A stretch of DNA of 64,000 nt from Streptomyces sp. CB03234 (GCF_001905885.1 NZ_LIYH01000007.1:124001-188000), one strand, 5' to 3'; shown: positions 28,936-38,367, counted from the stretch's first letter. Made by a program: numbers and translations. The notes: generated by a model not told the origin, from the sequence alone.

Positions 28936-29484
28936 TCAGCTGCTCCCCGGCCGGTCCGCCAGGGCCGTCGGCGGCTCGTCGTCCATCTCGAACGCCAGCG
29001 GGAACGGGGCATGCCCCGCCAGCCGGAACCAGCGCACCGTACGGTGCCTGCGCAGCGCCCTGGCCGCGCGTACGGCGTCGTTGTGGAACCGGCGGGCCAT
29101 CGGCACCCGGCGTACCGCCGCCGCGAGCTCCCCGGCCGCCTGCTCGCCGCCCGGGGCCTGACGTACCGCCTCGACCTGCTCCGGCTCGCCGAACACCGCC
29201 CGCAGGGCCTGGCTGAGCTCGCTCTCGGCGACCTCCCGCTGCTCCTCCTCCGCCTGCCGGGCCGCGTGCGCGGCCTCGTACAGCACGATCGACGCCGCCG
29301 GGTCGAGCACGCCGGACGTGGCCAGCTCCTGGGCCACTGAGGCACGGCGCAGCAACTGCGCGTCGAGCGCGGCGCGGGCCGCGTCGATCCGAGCGTGGAG
29401 CCGGTCGAGCCGCCCGGCGGTCCAGCTCAGGTACAGCCCGATGGCGACCAGGGCGACGACGATCCAGATGAGGGTTTCGATCAC
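28936..29484 (-). CDS. LemA-like membrane-anchored protein
   Basis: 182 aa. One N-terminal membrane helix (residues 4-20) is followed by a helical region, RLDRLHARIDAARAALDAQLLRRASVAQEL, which matches the LemA pattern of an Asn/Arg-Leu heptad leading to QLxRR. RRFHNDAVRAARALRRHRTVRWFRLAGHAPFPLAFE fits the LemA C-terminal signature (YNDAVRxYN...FE). The match is from memory of the family. LemA function is unclear. It lies upstream of the lactonase-like gene. Confidence 0.65.
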   Translation of the reverse strand: MIETLIWIVVALVAIGLYLSWTAGRLDRLHARIDAARAALDAQLLRRASVAQELATSGVLDPAASIVLYEAAHAARQAEEEQREVAESELSQALRAVFGEPEQVEAVRQAPGGEQAAGELAAAVRRVPMARRFHNDAVRAARALRRHRTVRWFRLAGHAPFPLAFEMDDEPPTALADRPGSS

Positions 29485-29495
29485 GGGCGCAAAGG

Positions 29496-30179
29496 CTACC
29501 GGGGCCCTGGCGGGTCCCCTTCCCAGACCGACCGGTCGTGCGCGAACAGGACGCGGCTCGGCCGGAACTCTGCGATCCGTTCAAGCCACGGCGGCCACGG
29601 CCCGCCCGCCCCGGCGCTGCGGGCCATCTCGTCCGAGGCGTAACCCGACGCGAAGTCGTACGCCTGTCCCGCGAGCACGACCGTGCCGCCGTCCCCGGAC
29701 ACGACCAGCGACTGGTGCCCGGCCGTGTGCCCCGGCGTCGGTACGACGTGGATTCCCGGCCACACCTCGGCCTCGCCGTCCAGCTCCTCGTAGCGGGCCC
29801 CGGGGTAGTCCACCAGGGCGTCGATCGTGTAGTCGCCCGCGCGGGCGGTGGCCAGTTCCGTGCGCTGTACGAGGACGGGGCGGTCGGCCAGGAGCGGGTT
29901 GCCGCCGCAGTGGTCGAAGTGGAGGTGGCAGTTCACGACGAGGTCGATGTCGTCCGGCGTGACGCCCTCGGCGGCCAGTGCCTCCGCGAGACCCCGCCGC
30001 CGCGGCCGGTAGTGCGCGTCCGCATCCGGATCCCCCTCCCCCAGCCCGGTGTCGAAGAGCAGCAGCCCCTCCTCGTGCCGTACGAGATACGCGAGCACGG
30101 GCTCCACGCGCGCGTGCTCGGTGCCCGCCTCGGCGGCAGGCCGGACGAAGTACCCCAGGTCCAATCGGCGAATGTCCAT
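29496..30179 (-). CDS. MBL-fold hydrolase, N-acyl-homoserine-lactonase-like
   Basis: 227 aa from ATG 30179 (MDIRRLDLGYF). The metal site is NCHLHFDHCGG (HxHxDH), then TPGHTAGHQSLV and LAGQAYDF, the pattern of AHL-lactonase/AttM-like MBL enzymes. The actual substrate is unknown; streptomycetes do not make AHLs but use gamma-butyrolactones. A GTG at 30203 would add eight residues and cannot be excluded. A dispersed repeat begins about 45 bp upstream. Confidence 0.82.
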   Translation of the reverse strand: MDIRRLDLGYFVRPAAEAGTEHARVEPVLAYLVRHEEGLLLFDTGLGEGDPDADAHYRPRRRGLAEALAAEGVTPDDIDLVVNCHLHFDHCGGNPLLADRPVLVQRTELATARAGDYTIDALVDYPGARYEELDGEAEVWPGIHVVPTPGHTAGHQSLVVSGDGGTVVLAGQAYDFASGYASDEMARSAGAGGPWPPWLERIAEFRPSRVLFAHDRSVWEGDPPGPR

Positions 30180-30222
30180 GCGGGCGATGCTGACGGTCCG
30201 CACCCGGCGTCCGGCAAGGGGT

Positions 30223-30360
30223 GGGGCCGTGCAGGGTCGTCCCCGCAGAGGCTGGCGGCGCCGTAACGGCTCCCGCGCCGGGGCCCAAGGCCGCCGACCT
30301 CGTGGGGGTGCCCCCTCTGGGGGAGAGACGAGCCCGGAGGGGCCACGCCCCCACCCACCG
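30223..30360 (-). repeat. Dispersed GC-rich intergenic repeat, copy B
   Basis: Same ordered blocks as copy A, in the opposite orientation: GGGGCCGTGCAGGGTCG, CCCCGCAGAGG, TGGCGGCG, CCAAGGCCGCC, CTCTGGGGGAGAGACGAG, CCCGGAGGGGCCACGCCC, ACCCACCG. No ORF of its own is credible. Confidence 0.8.
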
Positions 30361-30446
30361 GGGGTGGCCGCCGCTCGGGCACCGCCCCGTGGGGCACCGG
30401 GAACAGGCGCCGCCCCTGGGGGAACCGTGAGAGGGCGCCGCCCCGT

Positions 30447-30535
30447 CCCGTTGTGCCCACCCTCCCCCAAGCTCTCGGCTTCGCTCGAGCAGGGGGTGCC
30501 CCCATCGCCCCAGCGGGACGACTGCCCACAACGGG
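30447..30535. repeat. 89-bp element with 9-bp terminal inverted repeats
   Basis: CCCGTTGTG at 30447 and its exact complement CACAACGGG ending at 30535 bound a segment with an internal C-run/G-run hairpin around CTCTCGGCTTCGCTCGAGC. It is non-coding, between copy B of the larger repeat and the end of pimA. I recall similar text in other streptomycete intergenic regions but cannot verify that here. Confidence 0.55.
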
Positions 30536-30609
30536 GAGGGCGGACCCCGCCGGAGCGGGTCCCACAACGGCGGCCTACCGCACCGCCCCCGGCACCGACC
30601 CGCGCCCCC

Positions 30610-31770
30610 TCAGTCCCGCGCCAGGCCCCACCGGGCCCGCAGGCCCAGCCGCTCGTCGGTGGCGACCGACGCCGCGCCGTCCGTGACCGTCTCGTAGACC
30701 GCGAGGATGTCCGCCCCGACGGTCGACCAGTCGAAGCGCCGCACATGGGCGCTGCCCCGCTCGCGCAGCTCGGCGCGCCGCACCGGGTCGCCCAGCAGCC
30801 TGATCGCCGTCTTGGCGAGGGCGTCCGCGTCCTCGTTGGCGAAGAGCTCACCCGCCGCGCCCTGGTCCAGGACCTGCGCGAACGCGTCGAGGTCGCTGGC
30901 GAGCACCGGGGCGCCCGCCGACATGGCCTCGACCAGGATGATGCCGAAGCTCTCGCCGCCCGTGTTGGGTGCCACGTACACGTCGACGCTGCGCAGCAGC
31001 CGCGCTTTGTCCTCGTCGCTGACCATGCCGAGGAACTCCACGCGCCGCCGCATGTCGGCCGGCAGCGACGCGACGGCCTCCTCCTCGTCGCCCCGCCCCG
31101 CGACCAGCAGCCGGGTGTCCGGGCACGCGGCGAGGATCTTCGGGAACGCGTTCATCAGCACCGGCAGGCCCTTGCGGGGCTCGTCGATCCGGCCGATGAA
31201 CCCCAGCGTGTTGCCCTGCCACTCCGCCTTCGGCTCGGCCTTGGCGAAGAAGTCGACGTCGACGCCGTTGGGGATGACGACCGCGTCGCCGCCCAGGTGC
31301 TCGACGAGGGTCCGGCGCGCGTACTCGCTGACCGCGATCCGCGCGCTGATCTTCTCCAGCGCGGGCTGGAGGATCGGGTACGCGGCGATCATCGCGCGCG
31401 AGCGCGGGTTGGACGTGTGGAAGGTGGCCACGATCGGGCCCTGCGCCGCCCAGCAGGACAGCAGCCCCAGCGACGGCGACGCCGGCTCGTGGATGTGGAT
31501 CACGTCGAACGTGCCGTCGTGCAGCCAGCGCCGCACCCGCGCCGCCGACAGGAACCCGAAGTTCAGCCGGGCCACCGAGCCGTTGTACGGCACGGGCACC
31601 GCGCGCCCCGCCGAGACCACGTACGGCGGCAGCGGCGTCTCGTCGTCGGCCGGGGCCAGCACCGACACCTCGTGGCCCAGCCGGATCAGGTGCTCGGCCA
31701 GGTCCCGGATGTGGAACTGGACGCCGCCCGGTACGTCCCAGGAGTACGGGCAGACGATGCCGATCCTCAC
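30610..31770 (-). CDS. pimA: Phosphatidyl-myo-inositol mannosyltransferase PimA (GT4)
   Basis: Transfers mannose from GDP-mannose to phosphatidylinositol on the cytosolic face of the membrane; 386 aa. The N-terminal VRIGIVCPYSWDVPGGVQFHI is characteristic, and the GT4 motif ESFGIILVEAM carries the EX7E glutamates. GTG 31770 overlaps the acyltransferase stop as GTGA. It is third in the pgsA-patA-pimA unit, which makes acylated phosphatidylinositol mannosides. Confidence 0.94.
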   Translation of the reverse strand: MRIGIVCPYSWDVPGGVQFHIRDLAEHLIRLGHEVSVLAPADDETPLPPYVVSAGRAVPVPYNGSVARLNFGFLSAARVRRWLHDGTFDVIHIHEPASPSLGLLSCWAAQGPIVATFHTSNPRSRAMIAAYPILQPALEKISARIAVSEYARRTLVEHLGGDAVVIPNGVDVDFFAKAEPKAEWQGNTLGFIGRIDEPRKGLPVLMNAFPKILAACPDTRLLVAGRGDEEEAVASLPADMRRRVEFLGMVSDEDKARLLRSVDVYVAPNTGGESFGIILVEAMSAGAPVLASDLDAFAQVLDQGAAGELFANEDADALAKTAIRLLGDPVRRAELRERGSAHVRRFDWSTVGADILAVYETVTDGAASVATDERLGLRARWGLARD

Positions 31771-32681
31771 GCCGCCGGCCCCTTCTCGGGATCCAGGTCC
31801 GCCAGCCACAGCCGCTGCAGCATGTGCCAGTCCTCCGGGTGCTCGGCGATTCCGGTGGCGAAGGCATCGGCCAGCGCCTGCGTCATGGAGGACGTCTTCT
31901 CCTCGCGCGTACCCGTCTCGGGTACGTCGACGGGCGGGTGGACCCGCCCCGTCATCGTCGACTCGCCGTCGTACCAGAGCGTCACCGGCAGGAGCAGCGC
32001 GCCCGTCTGCTGCGCCAGCATCGCCGGCCCGGCCGGCATCCGCGCCGTCTCGCCGAAGAACGTCACCTCGACGCCCGACGCCGACAGGTCCCGGTCCGCG
32101 ACCAGGCACACCAGCCCGCCCGCCCGCAGCCGCCGCGCCAGCGTCCCGAACGCCGACCCACCGGTGTGCGGCAGGACCTCCATGCCCAGCGACTCCCGGT
32201 ACGCCACGAACCGGTCGTACAGCGTCTCCGGCTTCAGCCGCTCGGCGACCGTCGTGAACGGCACGCCCAGCGCCCGGGTGGCCCACACGCCCGCCAGGTC
32301 CCAGTTGGCCAGGTGCGGCAGCGCCAGGACGACGCCCTTGCCGGCGGCCAGGCCCTCGGTCAGGTAGTGCACGTCCTTGACGTCGAACGCGGCCTTGACG
32401 CGCTCCGCGCTCCACGTCGGCAGCCGGAACGACTCCATCCAGTAGCGCATGTACGAGCGCATCCCGGCCTTCGACAGCTCGGCCAGCCGCTCCGGGGAGG
32501 CATCCGGCACCACGCGCGCGAGGTTGGACTCCAGGCGCAGCACCCCCTTGCCGCGCCGCTTCCACGCCGTGTCCGCGATACGGCGGCCGAGCCCGGCCGC
32601 CACCGGCTCCGGCAGCTTCTTCACGGCGGTCCAGCCGAGCCCGTACAGCGCGTCGGTCAGCCGCTCACTCACCGCGTTCAT
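31767..32681 (-). CDS. Phosphatidylinositol mannoside acyltransferase (PatA-like, LpxL/HtrB family)
   Basis: 304 aa. The HtrB-family acyltransferase motif is seen in GVVLALPHLANWDLAG (the H(X)4D/E type) and VCLVADRDLSASGVEVTFFG. It should acylate the mannose of phosphatidylinositol mannoside. The start overlaps the pgsA stop (ATGA) and the stop overlaps the pimA start, giving a fully coupled three-gene set. Confidence 0.92.
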   Translation of the reverse strand: MNAVSERLTDALYGLGWTAVKKLPEPVAAGLGRRIADTAWKRRGKGVLRLESNLARVVPDASPERLAELSKAGMRSYMRYWMESFRLPTWSAERVKAAFDVKDVHYLTEGLAAGKGVVLALPHLANWDLAGVWATRALGVPFTTVAERLKPETLYDRFVAYRESLGMEVLPHTGGSAFGTLARRLRAGGLVCLVADRDLSASGVEVTFFGETARMPAGPAMLAQQTGALLLPVTLWYDGESTMTGRVHPPVDVPETGTREEKTSSMTQALADAFATGIAEHPEDWHMLQRLWLADLDPEKGPAA

Positions 32682-33364
32682 GTCGCCTCACTCCCCCTCG
32701 GGCCGGAAGCACCGGAACCGCCCGACGCACCAGCCGCGTCCGCCTCCGCCGACTCGCGCCGCACCGTCACCACCCGCTGCCCCAGCGTCACCGCACTGCC
32801 CACGGCCACCGCCCACAGCGCGATCGGCAGCAGCACCTGGATGCCCGGCACACCGAACCCGTGCAGCCCGGCCAGCCCCGCCGCCACCAGCGAGACGACG
32901 AGCCGCTCCGCGCGCTCGACGAGCCCGTTCACCGCGACCGGCAGGCCGATCGACTCGCCGCGCGCCTTGGTGTACGACACGACCTGGCCGCTCGCCAGGC
33001 AGAAGATGGACACGGCACACAGCACATTGTCGTCGCCCCGGCCCGCGTACCACAGCGCGAAGCCGCCGAAGATGGCCCCGTCGGCGACCCGGTCCAGCGT
33101 CGAGTCCAGGAAGGCGCCCCAGCGGCTGGAGATACCGGCCTGGCGGGCCATGTTCCCGTCCACCAGGTCGGAGAACACGAACAGCGTGATGACGATCGTG
33201 CCCCAGAAGAACTCCCCCCGCGGAAAGAAGACCAGCGCGCCCGCCACCACGCCGGCCGTGCCGATGAGCGTCACGGCGTCGGGGCTGACCCCGCGGCGGA
33301 GCAGAAACGCGGCGAACGGTGTGAGAACACGCGTGAAAAATGCACGCGCGTACTTGTTCAGCAT
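32678..33364 (-). CDS. pgsA: Phosphatidylinositol phosphate synthase (CDP-alcohol phosphatidyltransferase)
   Basis: 228 aa with about six membrane segments. The family motif D-x2-DG-x2-AR-x8-G-x3-D-x3-D is complete in DLVDGNMARQAGISSRWG and the following AFLDSTLDR. It makes phosphatidylinositol phosphate from CDP-diacylglycerol and inositol 1-phosphate, the precursor for PimA. The C-terminal 25 residues are a Ser/Gly/Ala-rich tail. First gene of its unit, divergent from the EF-G2 gene. Confidence 0.93.
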   Translation of the reverse strand: MLNKYARAFFTRVLTPFAAFLLRRGVSPDAVTLIGTAGVVAGALVFFPRGEFFWGTIVITLFVFSDLVDGNMARQAGISSRWGAFLDSTLDRVADGAIFGGFALWYAGRGDDNVLCAVSIFCLASGQVVSYTKARGESIGLPVAVNGLVERAERLVVSLVAAGLAGLHGFGVPGIQVLLPIALWAVAVGSAVTLGQRVVTVRRESAEADAAGASGGSGASGPRGSEAT

Positions 33365-33624
33365 GGCCTTCCCGAGGGTCGGTGGGCCGTGCGGCCCCTA
33401 CGGCCACCGGCTGGCCCATCGTAGCCAGGCAGGGGCACCCCCCACCGCCGGGCACCCTGCTCCCGTCGCGGTGTCGGACGTATGGACGCAACCTGGCCTG
33501 AGTGGAAAGCTCGAAAGACGACCGCGGGCACCGCCGGAGCTGCCCCAAGAGGGCTCCCCCGCGCCCGCGCCCCCCACCTCCACCGTGCACGCACCCCGTG
33601 CACTCGCGATCAGGAGGAAGAATC

Positions 33625-35826
33625 ATGGGCGACAAGGCGAACGCACACCCCGGAGCCGCCGGCAGGGCAGTAACGGCCGACCAGCCCTCATCGGTACGGA
33701 ATGTGGTGCTGGTCGGCCACAGCGGATCCGGCAAGACGACCCTGGTCGAGGCCCTCGCGCTGACCGCCGGAGCGGTCAACCGGGCAGGCCGGGTCGAGGA
33801 GGGCGGCACGGTCTCCGACTACGACGAGATCGAACACCGCCAGCAACGCTCCGTACAGCTCTCCCTCGTTCCGATCGAATGGGGCGGGTGCAAGATCAAC
33901 GTCCTCGACACCCCCGGATACGCCGACTTCGTCGGAGAGCTGAGGGCCGGTCTGCGCGCAGCGGACGCGGCCCTCTTCGTCGTCTCGGCGGCGCAGGAGG
34001 CCGACGCGATCGCCGGTTCCTGCCGCATGGTGTGGGAGGAGTGCGCGGCGGTCGGCACGCCCCGCGCCATCGTCGTCACCCACCTCGACACCGCGCGCGT
34101 CGACTTCGACGAGCTGACCCGGGTCCTCGCGCGGATCTTCGGCGGCGACGACCCGGACGCCATCCTGCCGCTCTACGTGCCCGTGCTGGGCCCGCAGACC
34201 CCCGACGGACACGCCCCCGCGACCGGGCTCGTCGGCCTGCTCACGCGGAAGATCTTCGACTACGCGTCCGGTGAACGGAAGGAGAATCCGCCCGACGACG
34301 CCCAGCTCCCGCTCATCGACGAGGCCCGCAACCGCCTCATCGAAGGGATCATCGCGGAGAGCGAGGACGAATCGCTCATGGACCGCTACCTCGGCGGTGA
34401 GGAGATCGACCTCAAGACCCTCATCGACGACCTGGAGAAGGCCGTCGCCCGCGGCACCTTCCACCCCGTCCTCGCCGCCGCGCCCGCCGCACCGGGCGCG
34501 AAGCAGGGCCTGGGCACCGTCGAACTGCTGGAGCTGATCACCCGCGGCTTCCCCACGCCCCTGGAGCGCGAGGCGCCCGCCGTCACCACCCCCGACGGCA
34601 AGCCGCGCCCCCGGATCACCTGCGACCCGGACGGGCCGCTGGTCGCCGAGGTCGTCAAGACCTCCTCCGACCCGTACGTCGGCCGGATCTCCCTGGTACG
34701 GGTCTTCTCCGGCACGCTGCGCCCCGACGAGACCGTCCACGTCTCCGGCCACGGCCTCGCCGACCGGGGCCACGAGGACCACGACGTCGACGAGCGGATC
34801 GGCGCCCTGTCCGCGCCCTTCGGCAAGCAGCAGCGGCAGCTGAACCACTGCATCGCGGGCGACCTGGCCTGCGTCGCCAAGCTGTCCCGCGCCGAGACCG
34901 GCGACACGCTCTCCTCGAAGGACGACCCGCTCCTGATGGAGTCCTGGACCATGCCCGACCCGCTCCTGCCGCTCGCCATCCAGGCGCACAGCAAGGCGGA
35001 CGAGGACAAGCTGTCCCAGGGGCTGGCCCGGCTCGTCGCCGAGGACCCGACCATGCGCCTGGAACAGAACCAGGACACCCACCAGGTCGTCCTGTGGTGC
35101 CTGGGCGAGGCGCACAAGGACGTCGCCCTGGAGCGGCTGCGCAACCGCTACGGCGTCCAGGTCGACGTCGTCCCGCACAAGGTGTCGCTGCGCGAGACCT
35201 TCGGCAGCAGGGCCGCCGGGCGCGGACGGCACGTCAAGCAGTCCGGCGGGCACGGGCAGTACGCCATCTGCGAGATCGAGGTGGAGCCGCTGCCGCCCGG
35301 CTCCGGCATCGAGTTCGTCGACAAGGTCGTCGGCGGCGCCGTGCCGCGCCAGTTCATCCCGTCCGTCGAGAAGGGCGTACGTGCCCAGGCGGCCAGGGGT
35401 GTCGCCGCCGGCTACCCCCTCGTCGACGTGCGCGTCACCCTCCTCGACGGCAAGGCCCACTCGGTCGACTCCTCCGACGCGGCCTTCCAGACGGCCGGCG
35501 CCCTGGCGCTGCGCGAGGCGGCGGCGGACGCCCGTATCGACCTCCTCGAGCCGGTCGCCGAAGTCCAGGTCCTCGTTCCCGACGAGTACGTGGGGCCCGT
35601 GATGAGCGACCTGTCCGGCCGGCGCGGACGGGTCGTCGGCACCGAACAGGCGGGCCCGGGACGGACCCTGGTACGGGCCGACGTTCCCGAGATCGAGATC
35701 GGACGGTACGCCGTAGACCTCCGCTCCATCTCCCACGGCACGGGCCGGTTCGACCGCTCCTACGCCCGCCACGAGGCGATGCCCCCGCAGGTCGCCGAGA
35801 AGATCCGAGAACGCACCGAAAGCTGA
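33625..35826 (+). CDS. Elongation factor G-like protein EF-G2
   Basis: 733 aa, with EF-G architecture: G domain, domains II and III, domain IV (about 480-600) and a C-terminal domain V. P-loop GHSGSGKTT at 31-39 and G3 DTPG at 95-98 are intact. The switch I GITI motif is replaced (EHRQQRSVQLSL, about 70-81) and G4 reads THLD (152-155) rather than NKxD. It therefore belongs with the actinobacterial second EF-G (FusA2-like), whose role is unclear. Start ATG 33625 with AGGAGG at 33612-33617. Monocistronic in appearance. Confidence 0.92.
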   Translation: MGDKANAHPGAAGRAVTADQPSSVRNVVLVGHSGSGKTTLVEALALTAGAVNRAGRVEEGGTVSDYDEIEHRQQRSVQLSLVPIEWGGCKINVLDTPGYADFVGELRAGLRAADAALFVVSAAQEADAIAGSCRMVWEECAAVGTPRAIVVTHLDTARVDFDELTRVLARIFGGDDPDAILPLYVPVLGPQTPDGHAPATGLVGLLTRKIFDYASGERKENPPDDAQLPLIDEARNRLIEGIIAESEDESLMDRYLGGEEIDLKTLIDDLEKAVARGTFHPVLAAAPAAPGAKQGLGTVELLELITRGFPTPLEREAPAVTTPDGKPRPRITCDPDGPLVAEVVKTSSDPYVGRISLVRVFSGTLRPDETVHVSGHGLADRGHEDHDVDERIGALSAPFGKQQRQLNHCIAGDLACVAKLSRAETGDTLSSKDDPLLMESWTMPDPLLPLAIQAHSKADEDKLSQGLARLVAEDPTMRLEQNQDTHQVVLWCLGEAHKDVALERLRNRYGVQVDVVPHKVSLRETFGSRAAGRGRHVKQSGGHGQYAICEIEVEPLPPGSGIEFVDKVVGGAVPRQFIPSVEKGVRAQAARGVAAGYPLVDVRVTLLDGKAHSVDSSDAAFQTAGALALREAAADARIDLLEPVAEVQVLVPDEYVGPVMSDLSGRRGRVVGTEQAGPGRTLVRADVPEIEIGRYAVDLRSISHGTGRFDRSYARHEAMPPQVAEKIRERTES

Positions 35827-35885
35827 GGACCATTGGCCCCGCCGTCCGCCCAACTCGGTTGCGGCGGGCGGCATTCCGCCGTCCC

Positions 35886-35915
35886 CTGACGCACGGCCGG
35901 TGACCCCGATAGGCT
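35886..35915 (+). promoter_or_regulatory. Candidate promoter for the 549-aa membrane protein gene
   Basis: CTGACG at 35886-35891 and TAGGCT at 35910-35915 are spaced 18 bp, resembling a housekeeping (HrdB) promoter. It sits about 105 bp upstream of the GTG at 36020. Confidence 0.4.
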
Positions 35916-36019
35916 GGAGAGCCCTGTTCAGCAGGTGTGCGGGGCGGGGAGGTTGGGAAGGCCGCAGTGCGGGAGACACGCGGCAGACGGGGACAGTCGG
36001 CACAGGTGGGGGCGGCGAA

Positions 36020-37669
36020 GTGACGATGGACAGTTTCAGCCCCGGAGCACAGGTCCCGCTCCAGGGCTCGGCCGGACAGACCGTGGCGACGCACGCGCTG
36101 GCCTCTGCCGCGTACCGGGAGAACGTCCCGGTGGACGAGATCCTCAAGGCCAACAACGAATGGCACGAGTCGACCGTCACCCAGGGCAAGTTCTCCCTCT
36201 TCAAACCCAACCTCGGCGAGGCGTTCTCCCGCGCCGTGCAGGTCCGGATGCTCGGCGGCGCCCGTAAGCCGCTCATCCAGTCCTTCGGCACCGAACCCCA
36301 GCCGATCGTCGAGCACTGCCTGGCCGCCACCCGCATCCGCAAGCAGCGCGACAAGGTGCTGACCCTGATCACCGTCGTCTTCGGCGTGCTGTTCCTGCCC
36401 GGCATGCTGGTGTGGCTGACCGTATTCCAGCTGCGCCGCACCCTGGCCGGCGCCTCCGGCAGGCGATCCGGCGCCCTGGGCACCCTGCTGCTCGTCGGGG
36501 TCGGCATCCTCGCCGTGCTGTTCCTCTTCCGGCTGCCGTTCACCGGCCTCCCGGCCCTCTACCTCCGCGCCATGTTCATCGCCCCGGTCATCGGCTGGTT
36601 CCTGGCCAAGCGGATCTGCGAATCCACCGCCAAGGACCTGCGCGCCCGCTGGGAGTCCCTCCTCAGCGGCGGTGGCGGCATGGGCCCCAAAATCCCCGAG
36701 GCTGTCCCGCACGACCCCAACGAGACCGCCGCCGAGGAACTGCGCCAGCAGCTGGAGAAGCTCACCGCCGAGCAGCGCTCCAACGTCGTCTTCTACGCCG
36801 GCCCCAAGGGCATCCTCGGCATGGGCACCCGCTGGGGCAGCTGGCACCTCGCCGAGGAGCTGATCCCCAAGGACGGCAAGGAGATCCACGCCTTCCGCAC
36901 CTGGGACGTCATCCGCCCCATCCACGACCAACTCAAGCTGCTGGAACGCGGCACCCTCAAGACCGGCTTCCCCACCCCCTCCGTCACCCACTGGATCGTC
37001 ACCCCAGTGGCGGAAGGGGCCACGGAGGTCGCCCGTCCCGAGGGCGAGGACATCATCGCGTACCAGGTCAAGCCCCACGAGATACAGCGCGTCTGCAACG
37101 AGAACCAGTTCGGCAAGGGCAACCGGCACTACCTGGGCGTGCAGTTCGTCCTCTGGGACGGCCAGCTGGTGCTCACCATGATGGTCACCGTCACGGCGCT
37201 CCTGCACACGCTCCGTATCGAGGTCACCGGCCACGCGCTGGGCCCCGTGCACGGCCTGTTCACGACGAAGCCGGAGCCGAAGAAGAAGACCGTCTCCAAG
37301 ACCGTCCGGTTCTGGGAGACCAAGGAGGTCCTGCTGCCGCTGATCGACAACGACGAGGTGGTGCGCCTCGCCGTCCGGGCCCCGCTGACCTGGTTCCCGC
37401 CGGTTCTGGACTTCCTCGGCGGCAAGCTCGTCCTGCCCGAGCCCTTCGGCCTCCGCCACGCCTGGGCCTCCCAGCCCTGGCGCCACCGCTTCATGGCCGA
37501 CGACGCCATCCGCGCGGCCACACCCGTCATGCGGGCCGTGCACACCGCGACCATCAAGATGCTCGACGAGCACGGCGTGGACACGGAGCGCTTCACCAAC
37601 CGGTCGATGGTCCTCAGCGGCTTCGTCCAGGACCCGATGCCGAAGAAGGCGGACTCGTACGACGCGTGA
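36020..37669 (+). CDS. Conserved actinobacterial membrane protein, function unknown
   Basis: 549 aa. An N-terminal soluble part (about 1-110) is followed by three membrane segments (near 115-135, 150-170 and 175-195) and a large soluble C-terminal half. That half contains RSNVVFYAGPKGILGMGTRWGSW, and later LLHTLRIEVTGHALGPVHGLFTTKP. I do not recognise a catalytic motif. GTG 36020 has AGGTGG 10 nt upstream; ATG 36026 is a near alternative. It converges on the HIT gene. Confidence 0.85.
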   Translation: MTMDSFSPGAQVPLQGSAGQTVATHALASAAYRENVPVDEILKANNEWHESTVTQGKFSLFKPNLGEAFSRAVQVRMLGGARKPLIQSFGTEPQPIVEHCLAATRIRKQRDKVLTLITVVFGVLFLPGMLVWLTVFQLRRTLAGASGRRSGALGTLLLVGVGILAVLFLFRLPFTGLPALYLRAMFIAPVIGWFLAKRICESTAKDLRARWESLLSGGGGMGPKIPEAVPHDPNETAAEELRQQLEKLTAEQRSNVVFYAGPKGILGMGTRWGSWHLAEELIPKDGKEIHAFRTWDVIRPIHDQLKLLERGTLKTGFPTPSVTHWIVTPVAEGATEVARPEGEDIIAYQVKPHEIQRVCNENQFGKGNRHYLGVQFVLWDGQLVLTMMVTVTALLHTLRIEVTGHALGPVHGLFTTKPEPKKKTVSKTVRFWETKEVLLPLIDNDEVVRLAVRAPLTWFPPVLDFLGGKLVLPEPFGLRHAWASQPWRHRFMADDAIRAATPVMRAVHTATIKMLDEHGVDTERFTNRSMVLSGFVQDPMPKKADSYDA

Positions 37670-37737
37670 CAGGTACCGCGTGTGACGAAGCGGCGTGGCT
37701 GAGCGGCGTGGCCGGACGGCGCGGCCAAGCGGCGCGG

Positions 37738-38298
37738 CTAAGCGGTGGGCCACGCCTCGGCGAGCATCCGGCGCGTGTCACCGAGGAGCTGCGGCAGGAC
37801 CTTGGTGTGGCCGACGACCGGCATGAAATTGGTGTCGCCGCCCCAGCGCGGCACGATGTGCTGGTGCAGGTGGGCGGCGATCCCGGCGCCCGCGGCGCTG
37901 CCCTGGTTGAGCCCGATGTTGAAGCCGTGCGCCCCGGACGCGGTCCGCAGCGCGGTCATCGCCTGCTTGGTCAGCAGTGCCAGCTCGGCGGTCTCGGCGT
38001 CGTCCAGCTCCGTGTAGTCGGCGACGTGCCGGAACGGGACGATCATGAGGTGCCCGCCGTTGTACGGGTACAGGTTGAGCACGGCGTACACGCTCTCGCC
38101 CCGGGCGACGACCAGGCCGTCCTCGTCGGACTTGGCCGGGATGGTGCAGAACGGACAGCCGTCATCGGCACCGGGGCCGGTGGGCTTGTTCTCCCCCTGG
38201 ATGTACGCCATCCGGTGGGGCGTCCACAGGCGCTGGAACGCGTCAGGCGTCCCGACTCCGATCTGCTGCTCCGGCTCAGTCGTCATGCGGGTCAGCAT
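37738..38298 (-). CDS. HIT family nucleotide hydrolase/phosphorylase
   Basis: 186 aa from ATG 38298 (an ATG at 38286 also fits). The histidine triad is HLHQHIV, preceded by FNIGLNQGSAAGAG. A zinc-type DGCPFC motif lies near residue 50. Family members act on AP4A or other adenylated nucleotides. It sits beyond the terminator that ends thrS, and convergent with the membrane protein gene. Confidence 0.9.
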   Translation of the reverse strand: MLTRMTTEPEQQIGVGTPDAFQRLWTPHRMAYIQGENKPTGPGADDGCPFCTIPAKSDEDGLVVARGESVYAVLNLYPYNGGHLMIVPFRHVADYTELDDAETAELALLTKQAMTALRTASGAHGFNIGLNQGSAAGAGIAAHLHQHIVPRWGGDTNFMPVVGHTKVLPQLLGDTRRMLAEAWPTA

Positions 38299-38323
38299 AT
38301 TCGCTGGCGGTGACACGGGAAGC

Positions 38324-38361
38324 GGCGAGGGGCGGCCCCGATACCGGGACCGCCCCTCGCC
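38324..38361 (-). terminator. Hairpin terminator after thrS
   Basis: GGCGAGGGGCGG at 38324-38335 pairs with CCGCCCCTCGCC at 38350-38361, with an inner CCCG/CGGG helix and one mismatch. It begins 6 bp beyond the thrS stop. Confidence 0.85.
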
Positions 38362-38367
38362 CGTACG

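Noticed and set aside
29496..30851. 451-codon version of the lactonase-like gene
   Set aside because: The extra N-terminus is translated through dispersed repeat copy B and is Pro/Arg/Gly low complexity; homology begins at 30179.
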